DNA of 64,000 nt from Pseudisothecium myosuroides (GCA_951799445.1 OX637290.1:22996987-23060986); one strand, 5' to 3'; positions 46,931 to 59,010 are shown, counted from the first letter of the stretch. The notes: a model not told the origin generated them from the letters alone. Made by a program: numbers and translations.

Positions 46931-46994
46931 ACATCTAATGTATTTCTTCTTTGCAATGAAATTCCGTTACATTTGATTCAAAAAAAAATTAAAA
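46931..46994 (+). mobile_element. LINE tail, second copy
   Basis: TTTGCAATGAAATTCCG, then CATTTGATTC and poly-A match the tail at 35575. A short direct repeat, AATCTTC (46924-46930 and 46995-47001), flanks it. Confidence 0.6.
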
Positions 46995-47282
46995 AATCTT
47001 CCCAGCTAAGGTAGTCTGCTCTAAAAGTGATTGTCCTCTGAAAGCAAACATGACATAGAGGTATATTTTACTTTCTTTAGTGTACCAACAATGTACATTT
47101 CAAGAAGTGCGGTCGCTTTTAGAGACCATTGCGTTTCAACTTAAAAAATTTGTAACTAATTTTACGAAGGTTCTGAAAATATGAAACGATATGGGTCAGA
47201 TGCCAATTCCATTTTTCTTCCTATAAAAATTTCTTGAAAATTGTTTCAAGGAGTTTAGCTTCTTTGTAAAGGCAATCAACTC

Positions 47283-48488
47283 TTTACTCCTAAATGCTAA
47301 GGCCATTTTTTTTTTATCAATAACCACTCAAAAATGCTATTTTTGTTATATTCACCCAAGAAAACATTAGAGGAGATTTGAGCCTCTGGAAGACCGTTTT
47401 AGGGTTGTTCCCGATGCTGGGAACAGCACACTGCTGTCAGAAAAATAAAGTTTTTAAAATTTCAAATAAAAAATAAAAAATAATTAAAATGTTAAAAGAA
47501 TACTAAAAAAGAAAAAGAAAAATCTAACGTGGCAATCGCTTGGCCACGTCAGATTGGCCATTTGGCAGCATCCTAGCATTCCTGCAGAGTTTCCATAGTC
47601 CGGGAACTCGCAGTCTCTTAGAGGCCCAAATCTCTTCTAATGCAAAAAAAAAAAGTTTAAGATCTAACTGTAGGATCTTGTACTTTGCTTCTCTGAGATC
47701 ATGAGGTAAAAATTTCATGAAGTTTGACAATACAAATTGGAAGATATTGGCATTCAAAGTTGGAAAAATAAATAAATTTTGAACTCTGGCTTGCAATTTT
47801 AAATGACTTTGACCACCCTTTTGTGGAATTTTTGCATTGAAAATTTTGAATTAAAATTTTGTGTTGGAAAATTGAGTAGAAAGTCAAGGGGAAAAAAATA
47901 CAAAAATACACACTTGCTTTTTATTCTTTAAAAAATTATAAAGTAGAAGTAGGTTCAAGATTGAAAGAAAAACTAAATCATTAATAACTCTAAGAAAGGA
48001 TTGAAACCCAATAAACCCAATAGTGAGATTGTTTTAGCAAATAAAATTAACCTTGTCAAACAATTTTTTCTGAAAAATTGTGAAAATTGCATTTAGAAAT
48101 GAATCCTATAAGTTATTTTTTCAAAAAGATGTTTAATTAGATTGTCCAAAAAACAAGATTGTTCATAACTTTCACATCACTAATCCAAATGGAATGAATC
48201 AAAGCTTCACATATAGACAAAAATAATATCTATAAGAAACTATGAAAAAAAAATTATTTCAAGTTTTTGTGGATTTATTTTTTTGCTCGATAATGTAAAC
48301 ATTATGTTCAAGATGGCATAACTTTTGCTCCCAGGCACTGATTGAAATAAAAATTATGCTCCCTTGAAGCTAATAAGTTTTTCTATCTTATGAGAAAGTT
48401 TCAAAAAATTCACCAAAAATTGAGCTCACAAGAACCTGCCAAAAATCCATTTTGTCCCCCAAAGGGACAATGGCCCTTTTGGAGTTAA
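47283..48488 (+). mobile_element. TTAA family A element, copy 5 (with nested MITE)
   Basis: The left end is TTTA then CTCCTAAATGCTAAGGCC, and the right end GGCCCTTTTGGAG then TTAA. The interior aligns with copies 1 and 4. Removing the nested MITE at 47368-47639 leaves about 930 bp, the size of the other copies. Confidence 0.7.
47368..47639. mobile_element. TA-flanked MITE (CATTAGA family), copy 2, nested
   Basis: It has ends GAGGAGATTTGAGCCTCT and AGAGGCCCAAATCTCTTC (16 of 18 inverted matches) inside CATTA and TAATG. Related family A copies lack it at the same place. Its interior is AT-rich, like the copy at 45721. Confidence 0.75.
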
Positions 48489-50153
48489 ATGGTCACTTTA
48501 AAAGTAGACTATGGCTTTTACTTATTACGGGCCATGTTGGCCAATCAAGTGAATTCATGTGACTCTTTTGGGGCAATAAAAATTTATTTTATATCAACCC
48601 TACTATCAAACGGATAGGGATAGAGTAGGGTCTTAAAAAAAATTCTATAAATAGATTTTAAATTTTTTTAAATTATTTTTTCAAAGGAAAAAAATGTATA
48701 GGTAAGAAAAAGATCTTTTGAAATATTTCTATTCTGGTTTGAGTTGAACCTTATTTTTTTGAAAAAAACAAAAATATTTAACAAAGAGGTTTCAATCTTA
48801 CCCTTCACTTATGGTAGTTCAAGACAATGTTGTAGAGAAAATGTTGGTGTCCAAATTACAAGGCAATTGCATAATTCTTTAAGAGGACCCCCTTAATAAG
48901 TGACATTATCATATCTATCAAATGTGACACGGTCCTTTGTTGGAATGAAATTTTCATGGCAATTTTTATCCAAGCATATGGATGAAATTTCATCTAGCCC
49001 TAGATTTGGATAAACTGCAAGGGGATGTCTTGACGGTGTGATTTGCCAATCTATTATATTAAATACACATTCATTGTCATACAATCTGTCACAAATATTG
49101 TCACATTTTCATCACGATTATTTCATCCTATCATCTTGAATGTTTTTCATCTGGTTCTGTAAAACTTCAACTCACTATCCAATCCATATTCTCCTAAGTT
49201 CAATGTCACACTTGCAACAAGCCTATGCTAGTAGTTTATAACTACAAACGTAGAGCACCCTGATGGTGATGTGTGACCCAGTACATTTGGCATTAAAAAC
49301 TGTTGCATTTTTCACAACAAGTTTGTTCTTGTGGGATGATGGAGCTCATCCTCTCATAGATTGAAAACATTAAAACGAAGACATATCATTTAGTGGGGTT
49401 TTGAGTAGCCACTTCCATTGTTGGATGTTCTCAATCTTCAGAGAACGAGGATGTAGTACTCTCTCATTGATTTGCAGAGGGCTCATTCTTTGAAGATTGA
49501 GAAGTGTTTTTTTTTCTGTGAAGGTGAAGAATGGGCATGAAGAAGTTTTTGAGCACGAAGTTTCATTCTTGGAGAAGATGTAACAACCCCTATTGTTGGA
49601 TAGAACTTTGCATGAGTGCACTTGTATTCTTCTAGCACTCTTGCTAACGCTTGAAGCAACCACCTCAAGGAGATGGGTAATACTCTCTACCGTTGGAAAA
49701 TCATTGTCATACTTCCATGGATGAAGGTGATACATCTTGTACTAGTTCAAAATATGTGAGAAGATGAAGTTTCAAAATACCCACCACTTGAGCTTCATAT
49801 TCCATTGTTGGAAGCTTTCAACATTGAATATTTTGTATATAGATTGGACAATTCTTTTAGAGAGCAATTAATCCCTAATGTTACTTGGCTCAAAAATAAG
49901 AAAGTACTCTTTCACAAAAACAACACCTTTGACAAACAGAGCTGTAAATAAAATTTTATGCATTTTGACAAAACTCTAATTGTAGGATCACATTCTTAAC
50001 TTGTGCTACAATGACATAAAAAATTTAGTCATCAAGACACTACATGAGTGACATCCATGCATGCAAAACACCAGCTTCTGCTACTTCACTCAAGGTCACC
50101 AAAACAATCCAAAACCGCTTTGGATTTAAAAGAGCTTTAAGGGGTAACAGAAA
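48489..50153. other. AT-rich intergenic region
   Basis: No convincing gene. A 121-codon minus-strand frame at 49370-49735 shows low-complexity composition and no family features. CCATTGTTGGA-type phrases recur near 49420, 49590 and 49805. Confidence 0.4.
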
Positions 50154-50689
50154 TTAGGAACATCTCCTATACAGATAAGAAGCACCACCTCTGCCAATTC
50201 TTCTAGAGAATGCCGATGCCCTTGGGTTTGCGAAGATTTCGACCAGTGTTGCAAGAAGATTGAAATTTGTTTTCAGAGCCGGTCTTGAAGTAGCAGTCGA
50301 CAGGCCACTATCATTGAGTATATGTTCACTTTTATCTGTCAAATGCTTTTCTCTTCTCATCACAGGTTGTCAAAGCTTCAAAATTCTGTTTACTGTACAC
50401 AGCTTGCAATTCCCATTGCTTGCACAAATCTCATTCACTCACCAACTTTGGTAGCATACTGCTTCCTTCTGAGTCTGCGTTTCTTTTCATTTCAAGAATA
50501 TCGTTGAGGCTAGCATTTCTGGAGGATTTTGCATGGTTTTTTTTTTTGTAAAATTAGTCGCTACAATACATTTCTGGGGATTTTACAAAACATGTTCACT
50601 GAAACATACCTAAATAATCGCATCTTGCTTCCATAAAATACTTAAAATCTGGCGGTATATAACCGAAGAAATGAACCGCTATTGAATGC

Positions 50690-51670
50690 GAGCTATAATG
50701 CCATGGTTCCACGTGGTACTATTTTCACCGACTCATTCGCTTAGGCAGTCACTGCAGAGTGGAACGAAGGCATATCAGCCGTGATCGAAGTACTGTAAAA
50801 ATTCCAAAGCACTTGCCTCACCAGCTACAGTTGAAGCTTTTTCACAGCTCGATCGAGGAGAATCGGAGCTTGGTTGGTCTCGAATCGACCCTGTCTTCAC
50901 ACATGGATCGTCTCGTGAGGAATGCAGCAGAGGATCGTACATGTGTTGGAACCAGCACAGAAGAACTCCCATTTGTCCACCTCTGGAATTTCTGTAGAAT
51001 TCCATAGTCAAAGTCCATTGATACAGGATAGGGTACACTAGGATACACTAGGAATGCAAGGAATACGCAAAGGACATTTGTCCAATTTCCATAGACACAA
51101 AAGGGCATTTATCCAATTTCCATATGGATTTCTCCTGTGCAGAACAATAAGTGCACAAGAGATTACGAAATAGACGCGAGATTGATAACCACAGTAGTGA
51201 TGAAGTAAACTCGGTGTTGTTTTTGGTTGGGCTGAACTTTCCGGGAAGAAGATTGCTGCAACTGATCCTAAATTGCAAGTATTTGCAAGTTACGAAGAAT
51301 GTCCATTTTGTGGGCATGGCATTGGGATGAAGCGGGGAAGGGCGTTACCACGAAACCGGCAGCAAGTACACTTTCGTCGTTCCGAAATATGAAAATCACT
51401 CATATGCGCGACAAGGTATTTGAATTTTCTTCGATAAGCATGAGCGCTTGAATTGACTCTGGGAGTGTTGGTCGCGGATCCCTGCAACAAGGGAATACGA
51501 TAGCGAGAAAATGGGGTGACTCGAAGGCCCTTTCTTGAAAATGTGTCATCGGTGATAGCAACTTCAAGATCAAGAAGCTGAGATGTTTCGACTTTCGAGC
51601 CCTACTGAGGAAGATATTGAGAGGCGTACCTTCATTAGATTGCATCAGCTGCAACAAGCACATCAAGTTG
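50690..51670. other. Less AT-rich stretch with several short frames
   Basis: Base composition rises here compared with the surroundings and continues into the minus-strand gene remnant at 51671. Frames of 80-90 codons overlap on both strands and none shows a known domain. It could be the 3' part or introns of that gene. Confidence 0.3.
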
Positions 51671-52243
51671 TCACTCCTTCAGGCACGCCCACATGCAGAG
51701 GACCCATCGAACGACATGAACGAATGTACTGAAAAGAGAAGATCCATCGAAGCTAGTGCTTAATTGCAAATACGAAGAAAAACGAGCAGATCCAAGACTG
51801 AAGGGTCGATGCTGAAAGACGAATGACTCATCGCGATCCACGAGTAAATCCAAAGAGGGTGAAGAACGAGGCTTTCTTTCGGGAGAGGAGTTCATAGCCA
51901 GCAACCATGTCTGCAAAATCTCCGCAGACAAGGCTTAAATGGAGTCCTGGTAAATCCTAAACAAGAAGGCAATACCGCAGTCTCTACAAGCCCACTGACT
52001 GGTTACGGCAAGCGCAACCACAAATGCCAGCAGGGCTTCAGGAGGTATTGCAAGAATCTGAAGCAAGATTGCAAAAGTGTGGGAAGTGCATAGCATTCTG
52101 AAGTCGGAGCGTTCTGAATATGACTCTTCAGACTTGCGATTGAGCGCATTATTCACCCCATTTCGGATCTTACGCTTATCGTATCGGAGTTCTATGATCA
52201 TGGTGAAGAATGAAAGTGGGAAGTGCCATGTATGCTCCAGCAT
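51671..52243 (-). pseudogene. Unidentified gene remnant, minus strand
   Basis: One frame runs from ATG 52243 to a stop at 51671 with a single in-frame TAA at 51935-51937. Before the stop there is a hydrophobic span (LQILAIPPEALLAFVVALAV) that could cross a membrane; after it comes a Ser/Pro-rich and then a mixed segment ending VLCMWACLKE. The frame continuing in register over the stop suggests a former single coding region, or an intron around the stop. No family is recognised. It lies in a locally less AT-rich island. Confidence 0.3.
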
Positions 52244-52486
52244 CTTCTCCCACTGACATTCTCCACCCTTCAGGCTACCGTATTGCTTAACAATTTAGTA
52301 TGAGTGGATCCAACGTGCATACTGTGTATTACCATTCCATACAGTCATTTAAATTTCAGCTTGAAATTCGTTTTTTGGGTACTAAATAGTACTAAACCCC
52401 TCCAAATTGGCAAGTGTGACATAAAATTGGGGGCTATTTTGGGACCGTAATCTATTTTTGAAAATTACAATAAAGTAGGCAAGGCG

Positions 52487-52674
52487 TGTGACGCAAAATA
52501 ATATAGGTGTTTCTTGCATTCACCTGCATGGAACATGAAATCTAGATAATCAAATGGATTTGGGATCTACTAATCTAGGGTGTGACGCAAAATAATATAG
52601 GTGTTTATTGCATTCACTTGCATGGAACATGAAATCTAGATAATCAAATGGATTTGGGATCAATTAATCTGACA
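52487..52674. repeat. 94-bp tandem duplication
   Basis: Two copies beginning TGTGACGCAAAATAATATAG (52487 and 52581) differ at only a few positions. Confidence 0.9.
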
Positions 52675-53239
52675 ACACATGATGTTCATCATTGCATGGC
52701 AAGGATGGAGGGTATTACTTAATTTGCCTTAAAAATGTCCACATTGGCAAATTAAAGACTTTGCGGGCTTCCACCAATACTATTGAGTCTTTTTATGTAC
52801 CCTACTATTTTGGACCTCCAAGATGTCATTTATGCTAGAAAATGAGACTTTCCTATTTTTATTTTTTCAAATCAGAAAATGCACTTGAAAATTTTATTTT
52901 AAAAGTGGCCATTGTTGCTACCTAAGAGCAAAGAAGGAAGATCAAAGCCAGAACTAAAAAAAACATTATTAATTCAATATAAATTCAACCTAAATATAGC
53001 TCACTTTAGGGCAATGCAAAACACACTTGGAACATGTTTTCGGAAATTCTTCTCCTTAAAAGCAATGTATTTCTATTAGAATAGCTATCCTACCCAATTT
53101 GACGGTGTAACTCTTCAAAAAAATACTTGATAGTATTTAAAACCACCAAAACCGTATGTGTGACATATTTGAAATTCAACCTCGTCTTTTGAATCAATTT
53201 GGAAAGAATTGAAATAATTCAAGTAAATTTTTTATTGCT

Positions 53240-53787
53240 TTAACTCCTAAAAGCCCAAGGGAGTTGACTCAATCACAAATGTGATACAATATATAGGTTC
53301 TATAACTTTTTTGAAGTTTGCACCAAAGAAGATAATGTGAAGTACAAAAAGCAAAAAGTATTTGTTTGGTCAATATTATTAAACTATTTTTGAATTCTCT
53401 TCAAATGAATTTTGAAGATATAACTTCAAAAATTCATCAAAAATGTAATTTCTATCTTTAGCATTTGAATTTTTTTTAAGTTCGTCAAAATTGTGGTTTC
53501 TATTGATTTGTGAAAAATGCATAAGATTTAGTGATGAGTACATCAACGCTTTCTCCAAATAGTGAATTTTCCAACATTAGGCAAATTCTAAATACTTGGT
53601 GTTATTTCCTTTATAATATTTTTTTGTTCGTAGCAATCTTGGTTTTAAATATAAAAATTGAAAAAAAAACCAATCTAGTTTGCACAAAAAAAAAGAAAAT
53701 TGATTTTTTTTTAATTCTGCTTTAAAACGCTATCCAAAGTCGAGCGGCGATGACTAAAAAATGGTCACTTGGGTGCTTAAAGGTTAA
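53240..53787. mobile_element. TTAA-flanked element, family C
   Basis: It has ends CTCCTAAAAGCCCAAGGGA and CACTTGGGTGCTTAAAGG inside TTAA, sharing the CCTAAA/CCCAAG theme of families A and B but with a different interior. It is 548 bp including both TTAA copies and has no coding frame. Confidence 0.55.
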
Positions 53788-54545
53788 GAAGCTTACTTTT
53801 GAGTTTCATATTCATTCAAACTACTTATGCTTCAAAGCATTGAATGTGTTTCTTGCAAAAAATAGATTAAATGTTTCTTGCAATCACCATTTTGAAATTT
53901 TGAAAAATTCATAGAATTCAAATTTTTTTTACAATTTTGACATTGGGCCTATATTCTCAAAATCATTGGGTATACACTGGGTGTACATTCTCAAATTCAA
54001 TATGTAATTGTGCAAGGCTTTGGAGTGTTGCACACCTAGGTAGCTATTGCAATTAGGTTTTGCCTTCAAGGTACACTTAAAATGGCCACCTCTGTTCTTG
54101 AGCAAAGTTTCTTATGTTTAGATTGCCAAATTTTTATGTGTTTATATGAAGGGGGGTGCACATCAAAGGATGCGTTGCAATATGTGGATACAGTATGCCA
54201 AAGTTATGAAGGGCTAGTTGTATTGGTTAATGATTTAAAAAAATTGGCTTCTTCAGTGATAGGTGCATATTTGATGTTTGCAGGTTTTGAATGTACGAAA
54301 ATTAGTTGTAGGAGGTCTAGGAGACCAAGCTAACATGAGTGCCAACAATGTCTCCATCCAAGAATCCCAACAATGGTATCTCTGGACTAATGGTCAATAG
54401 CTTGTCATCACCTACACTGAACTTTGAATGTACGCATCTGTTGTTTGTGGTGGCAATAGAGCTCTGGAGTTGGAAATTAGTTTGTAAATTGTACGATAAG
54501 CTATAATGAGATTGACAACTGCAATTGTATTTTCAGTGGAATGAG

Positions 54546-54703
54546 TTTTTTTTTTGAACAAATGAAACAGAATTTCATTGCAAAGGAAGAAAATACAAGA
54601 CCACCATCCACAAGTGGGCTGGTAGGAGACACTAAGGACCTACCCAACAAAATAGACTCCCGGACAAACAAACAGACAAGGACAAAACACCGAAGAGTGC
54701 AAC
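54546..54703 (-). mobile_element. LINE tail, third copy, with 12-bp target duplication
   Basis: It reads from right to left, ending CCTTTGCAATGAAATTC, CATTTGTTC and poly-A (T run at 54546-54555). It is flanked by CAGTGGAATGAG at 54534-54545 and 54704-54715. At 158 bases it is the longest tail here. It shares CCACTTGTGG with the copy at 35575, so both belong to one LINE family. Confidence 0.85.
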
Positions 54704-55726
54704 ACAGTGGAATGAGGTTCAATTTTATGGTGTTTTGGTGATCAAATGCTGTAGACAATGGCTGCATACCGATCACAGTATCTGCTAGCTGAAGTCTGAG
54801 TTGTTGTAGCTATCCAACGCATCTGGCTGTGGTTGAATCCAAAGACACAAACGGAGATAGGTATACATTCATCCCAATGTCTCCCTATTTGTATTTGTCC
54901 AACATCTCAGGGTTGGGAGTTTGGGGTTAAGAAAATAGATTTGGAGAAATTTTCTTATTCTGATGCCGCAATCAAAATTTGAAGGTACAGTCATTCTAGG
55001 TGTAGATGAGTATATGGGAACTATGAATATGGCTTGACATGCAAGTTGCAACTGGACCAGTTCATAGGTAGGGGAAGAGTGTGCACCAACTAATAAATCT
55101 TATTCTCATTTGGTGCAGATAATACAATGATTTTGCTAAATCATATGAAGGAATCTCATTACTTGAATAGTCAAAACTTTAAGTACTAGTTCCAATTATA
55201 TGACGAAAAAGTTAAAGTTAATGCAGCAGTTCCTATTTGGGGAGTGCTAAGGAGCAGTTTTTTTTTTCATTGGGAATGAAGTGCCAAAGTGGCGATATTG
55301 AATGTTATAGTGGTGCTCCAAACTTCAACATTCATCCACATCTTGGATAGAAAATATCATATTAGCACATATCATATATCTATAATTCAATTTTCATCTA
55401 CAATTTGGCAATTTCATCAAAGATTTTTTTTTATTTGAAGTTTTTTGGCGATTTTCCACCTTTTTAGTACCATTTTTTCCTATAGGCGTGGTGCTAGGCC
55501 ATAAAATTTAGTGCAATTTTGCACCAAATAGCCAGAAAAAAATTCATTGTTGTGGAGATGTTCTTAGATCTCAATTCAATGCAACATAATCTCCATAGAG
55601 GCCATTTTGAGACTCTCATTTCTGCAATTTGGGGTTGTTTTAGCCAATTATGATGCACTTTTTTCTAGACCCTTGATTGAGTGTGATTGACCTACATTCA
55701 ACCATCTAGCGTTGATGTTATGTGGG

Positions 55727-55909
55727 GTAATGCAAAAGCAAAGCTTTATTATGAGAAATAACATCCTTCAGTCAACCACTCATGTGGTTTGGCATATTAT
55801 TTCTCATAGTAATGAGGCTCTGCTTTTGCATCATTTAGTCCATATCACATTTGGAAGAGATCAACCCATACAAATTCAGAAACCCTTTTCAGCATTGCTT
55901 TTGCATTAC
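55727..55909. repeat. Foldback/MITE-like structure
   Basis: The outer inverted ends are GTAATGCAAAAGCAAAGC and GCATTGCTTTTGCATTAC. Inside, 55727-55765 also pairs imperfectly with about 55798-55836 (TTATGAGAAATAA against TTATTTCTCATAG), giving a hairpin with about 40-base arms. It is probably a small MITE; a microRNA-like precursor is possible but unsupported. Confidence 0.55.
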
Positions 55910-56316
55910 AAATACAAGCATACATGATAAATAACAAGTCCATGTCACAATGTAACCCAACTTGACATTCATTTCTCCAGAAATCCCATTGATAAAACAT
56001 AAATATGCCACAAAGGAGATAATAACATACTGATATTGAAATATTGATGGAGAATTGTAGTACTGGAACCGCAGAGATGAATGAGCAACAATTGGTCTTA
56101 TTTAGCTGTGGTAAGGTAGTCGTGACATCCATGAGGTTCCGAAACCAACTCTCCCACTAACTCAAGCAAAAAACACACCAACAAAATTGTTGCCATTCTA
56201 CATTACTAGCTGGAATGGTTGCACAATTAAGGCAATCCGATTAGTGGATTTGAGGTAGAAATCTCAAGTGGCCACTTCATCTAGCTTATTAACATGCTTA
56301 CCAATCCTGCATGAGT

Positions 56317-56658
56317 TCAGCATAAGATACGGACACTCTGAAAGCTAAATGGGCTGCATTGCGAGGTACTGTCAAGGAAGGTTTTCTGTATGGACCCGGT
56401 GCAGGCGAAGTCACTGAATGCTATGGCGAACTGCCCTCGTTGTATGAATTTGTAGCCCTCTCTCTTCTGGAAGGGGATGTTATTGCACCCACACTTATGC
56501 AAGCCGGTCAGGTTCCCCCTGCACGGGCCCGGGTAAAACAAAAATAAGCTTAAGGCGTTGGCTGGCTGGGCGTCCGATGGCTGGGCCATCATCCCCAGCA
56601 CCAGAAGGACAGCCACACAGAGAGCAATCTGCCGTTTGGCACTCGCAGCAGTTGCCAT
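56317..56658 (-). CDS. MiAMP1-type antimicrobial peptide precursor
   Basis: The 113-residue precursor starts at ATG 56658 (MATAASAKRQ); an upstream in-frame Met lies before a likely splice acceptor and is not used. Residues 1-30 form a signal peptide with a hydrophobic core (ALCVAVLLVLGMM). The mature part has six cysteines at 46, 56, 58, 86, 101 and 113, with the family's KCGC pair, GYKFIQRGQ strand and terminal Cys. MiAMP1 peptides fold as a small Greek-key beta-barrel (beta/gamma-crystallin type) and inhibit fungi and some bacteria outside the cell. Length and cysteine spacing are normal and there is no break. The acceptor TTGCAG just upstream (56669) suggests a 5'UTR intron, which holds a Harbinger element. 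Confidence 0.88.
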   Translation of the reverse strand: MATAASAKRQIALCVAVLLVLGMMAQPSDAQPANALSLFLFYPGPCRGNLTGLHKCGCNNIPFQKREGYKFIQRGQFAIAFSDFACTGSIQKTFLDSTSQCSPFSFQSVRILC

Positions 56659-58385
56659 GACGCACAACCTGCAATCAATCAATGGACCGCATAGTTACTT
56701 AGGCCCCGACCGCACCTATAGCCATAGCTAAATAGCCATGGCTATGGCTTTAGTTAGCCATGGCTAAGCTTAGCCATGGCCCAGCCGCACCAAAGATAGC
56801 TACGCTAGCTTAGCCATGGCTAAAATTTTGAAGTGGCTATTGCTTTTTGCGGGCTGCCCGTCAAAGAATTTTAGCCCGCGACTATCCAATCCGTCGCTCA
56901 CTTCTGCGAGATCACTGTACTCGCCTTTCTTGTGAATGCCATTTGCTGTGAATGTCGCTTGCTGCGAATTTTCAGACCAGGGAGTGAATTGAGTTGATTA
57001 GGGTTTTGGCAATGATCTTCTGCACTTGTTTTGTTGTGTTCATCAAGCTATGAGTATATTCATTTTTGAAACTATGAAATCTCGGTCCTCAAGTTTTTGA
57101 GCTCGACCGCCCAAGAGGAGTTACGAATCAAGGTGCGACTGGTTGCCCGGGAGCTAGACTGTGTTTCCCAAACATTTCAGCAGACTTGATGAGTTCTAGG
57201 GCTTGCGGCACAACTGCTTGATAAATTCTCAAATCCTGAAAATGTAGACCATCATCTCTGGTTGCTGGTTGCCGAGCAAGGCCCGGGAGGATTTCCACAA
57301 CAAGGTGCGCACTGTTGTTCGGGAGCTTGACCGTGTTCGTCAATCGCATACATGATGCATAATTGGGGATTTTTTTGAGACGACATTCATTTTTGCAACT
57401 CGGTCTGCGTTTCTCGCAATTAGGTCTCACTATCTTGCCACTGTTTCCCAATCTCTTGCAACTGGGGACTGAATTTCGTCCCCCTGGTGGAATAGGTGCA
57501 ACGGCTCTCCGGGAAAACGAGTATCCATGAGTCGCAGTCGGTGGACTCTTCGCAATGTGATAGCGAAGCTTTTTCGACTCGCAAGCTTCCAGATCTCGAA
57601 ATTTGCAAGGAGAGTCCCGTCTTCGAGGACATGGTGAAGAATCTTATTGCAGCTCTAGAGGTATAACTTCATAAAACCGGAGGTATAATTTACCTCTCTC
57701 GCTCTCTCTTTATGGATTTTTGAACAAAGAGTCGTGTGTTTTTGTTGTCAACTGTTCTTCATCGAGTTTGCTGAACTCGGATACTCGATGTGTGTTACTA
57801 CTGCAGATGACATATAGATTTCTCCGACATATAGATTTCGTTCATGTGTGGTCAGAGAGGGGTGAGGTGTTTCCTGTTAAAAATCTGCTTGAAATATCGT
57901 TTTCTGAGTGACGGTTGAACTTCCTCTATTGTGGTGAGTATCTAGTTATGATGTCAGTCAGGCTTCTTGCAGTTGATGTTTTTGAGGATTGATTAATTTT
58001 TGTTCTTTTTGTGGTGGTCAAATTTCTATGGTAGTGATTGTTGAGATTTTGTGATTTCAGGGAGACAACTAGTCGGACATTTCTAGACACACTTTTTTCA
58101 ACATGGACTAACTTGGTTGGGGTGGGTGGGACGTCATGTTGCGCTGGGCAGGACCACTATGAGGTCGGGGTTCAAGTCCCTCATGATGCAAATGGTAGTA
58201 TCTGTAGGGAACCAAAATGGTACCGAAATGATAGTATCTGTAGGAAACAAAATGGTTTCTTATGCAAATCATCACATTTATTGATCCTCCCTGAGGTTGA
58301 ATCCTCACATATGGTTTGATGAACTCAGGATGCCCATCACAGTTTACATGAAGGATAAAGGTGGTAAAGGTGATAAGCCAACAAT

Positions 58386-58832
58386 CTATTTCTCAACAAT
58401 CTTTCCTAAATGTGCCATCAAAAGTTCAAAGCTTGCAGCAACAGAGGCCTCAACTTTGGCTTGTTGTATTGCTCTATCTTGTTCAAATTTCAACACCTCT
58501 TTCTGAAGCAAGTAATTCTTTGCAAACATCTCTTTTTTCTGCAACAAATCCTGTTGCATGATGTTTGCAAGAGATACATTACCATCCTTGAAGGCATCTA
58601 CCAGATCTTTACTGACAATACTTTTTTTCTTTGGATGCCCAGTAGTGTTGGTGAATGCAGTGGTGGAGTTGTGTGTGAACTTCTGTCGTCCATGTGGAGT
58701 TGGTGCTGACATGCGTGGAGGAAGTGGTGCCTCTGTCTGCAGATCAAGATGTTCACCTTCTTCGTCATCGTCATTCTCAGCATTACGTTGTTGGCTAGAG
58801 TATTCCTGGAACTCCTCAAACACCTCGTTCTC
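58386..58832 (-). CDS. Harbinger Myb/SANT-like protein, C-terminal exon
   Basis: After an acceptor CTGGTAG (ending at 58833), an open frame reads ENEVFEEFQEYSSQQ, a low-complexity acidic part, PTPHGRQKFTH, and a C-terminal Lys/Gln/Glu-rich helix (NIMQQDLLQKKEMFAKNYLL). It stops at 58386. Its place on the same strand just after the SANT exon and its make-up (linker plus coiled coil) fit the C-terminal half of trihelix-like or Harbinger Myb proteins. The reading phase does not match the simplest exon-1 donor, so a small exon or indel lies between them. Confidence 0.55.
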   Translation of the reverse strand, partial: ENEVFEEFQEYSSQQRNAENDDDEEGEHLDLQTEAPLPPRMSAPTPHGRQKFTHNSTTAFTNTTGHPKKKSIVSKDLVDAFKDGNVSLANIMQQDLLQKKEMFAKNYLLQKEVLKFEQDRAIQQAKVEASVAASFELLMAHLGKIVEK

Positions 58833-59010
58833 CTACCAGAGACATACACTTTGTATTTTGTAATGTAATGCCATCTCCAGTGATCATGCAGTGATTTCCA
58901 GTGATCATACAATAAGGATGATAAGGATAATACAGTAAGGATAATACAGTAAAGATGAGCTTATTAAGTGAGGACAAAACTTACATGTAGTAAGAGGCCC
59001 AAGAAGCTAC

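Noticed and set aside
54082..54333. An 83-codon plus-strand frame with a plausible start and possible exon end
   Set aside because: No family resemblance, no partner exons; too short to support.
58140..58195. B-box-like GGGGTTCAAGTCCC suggesting a tRNA or SINE
   Set aside because: No convincing A box or acceptor stem at the right distance.
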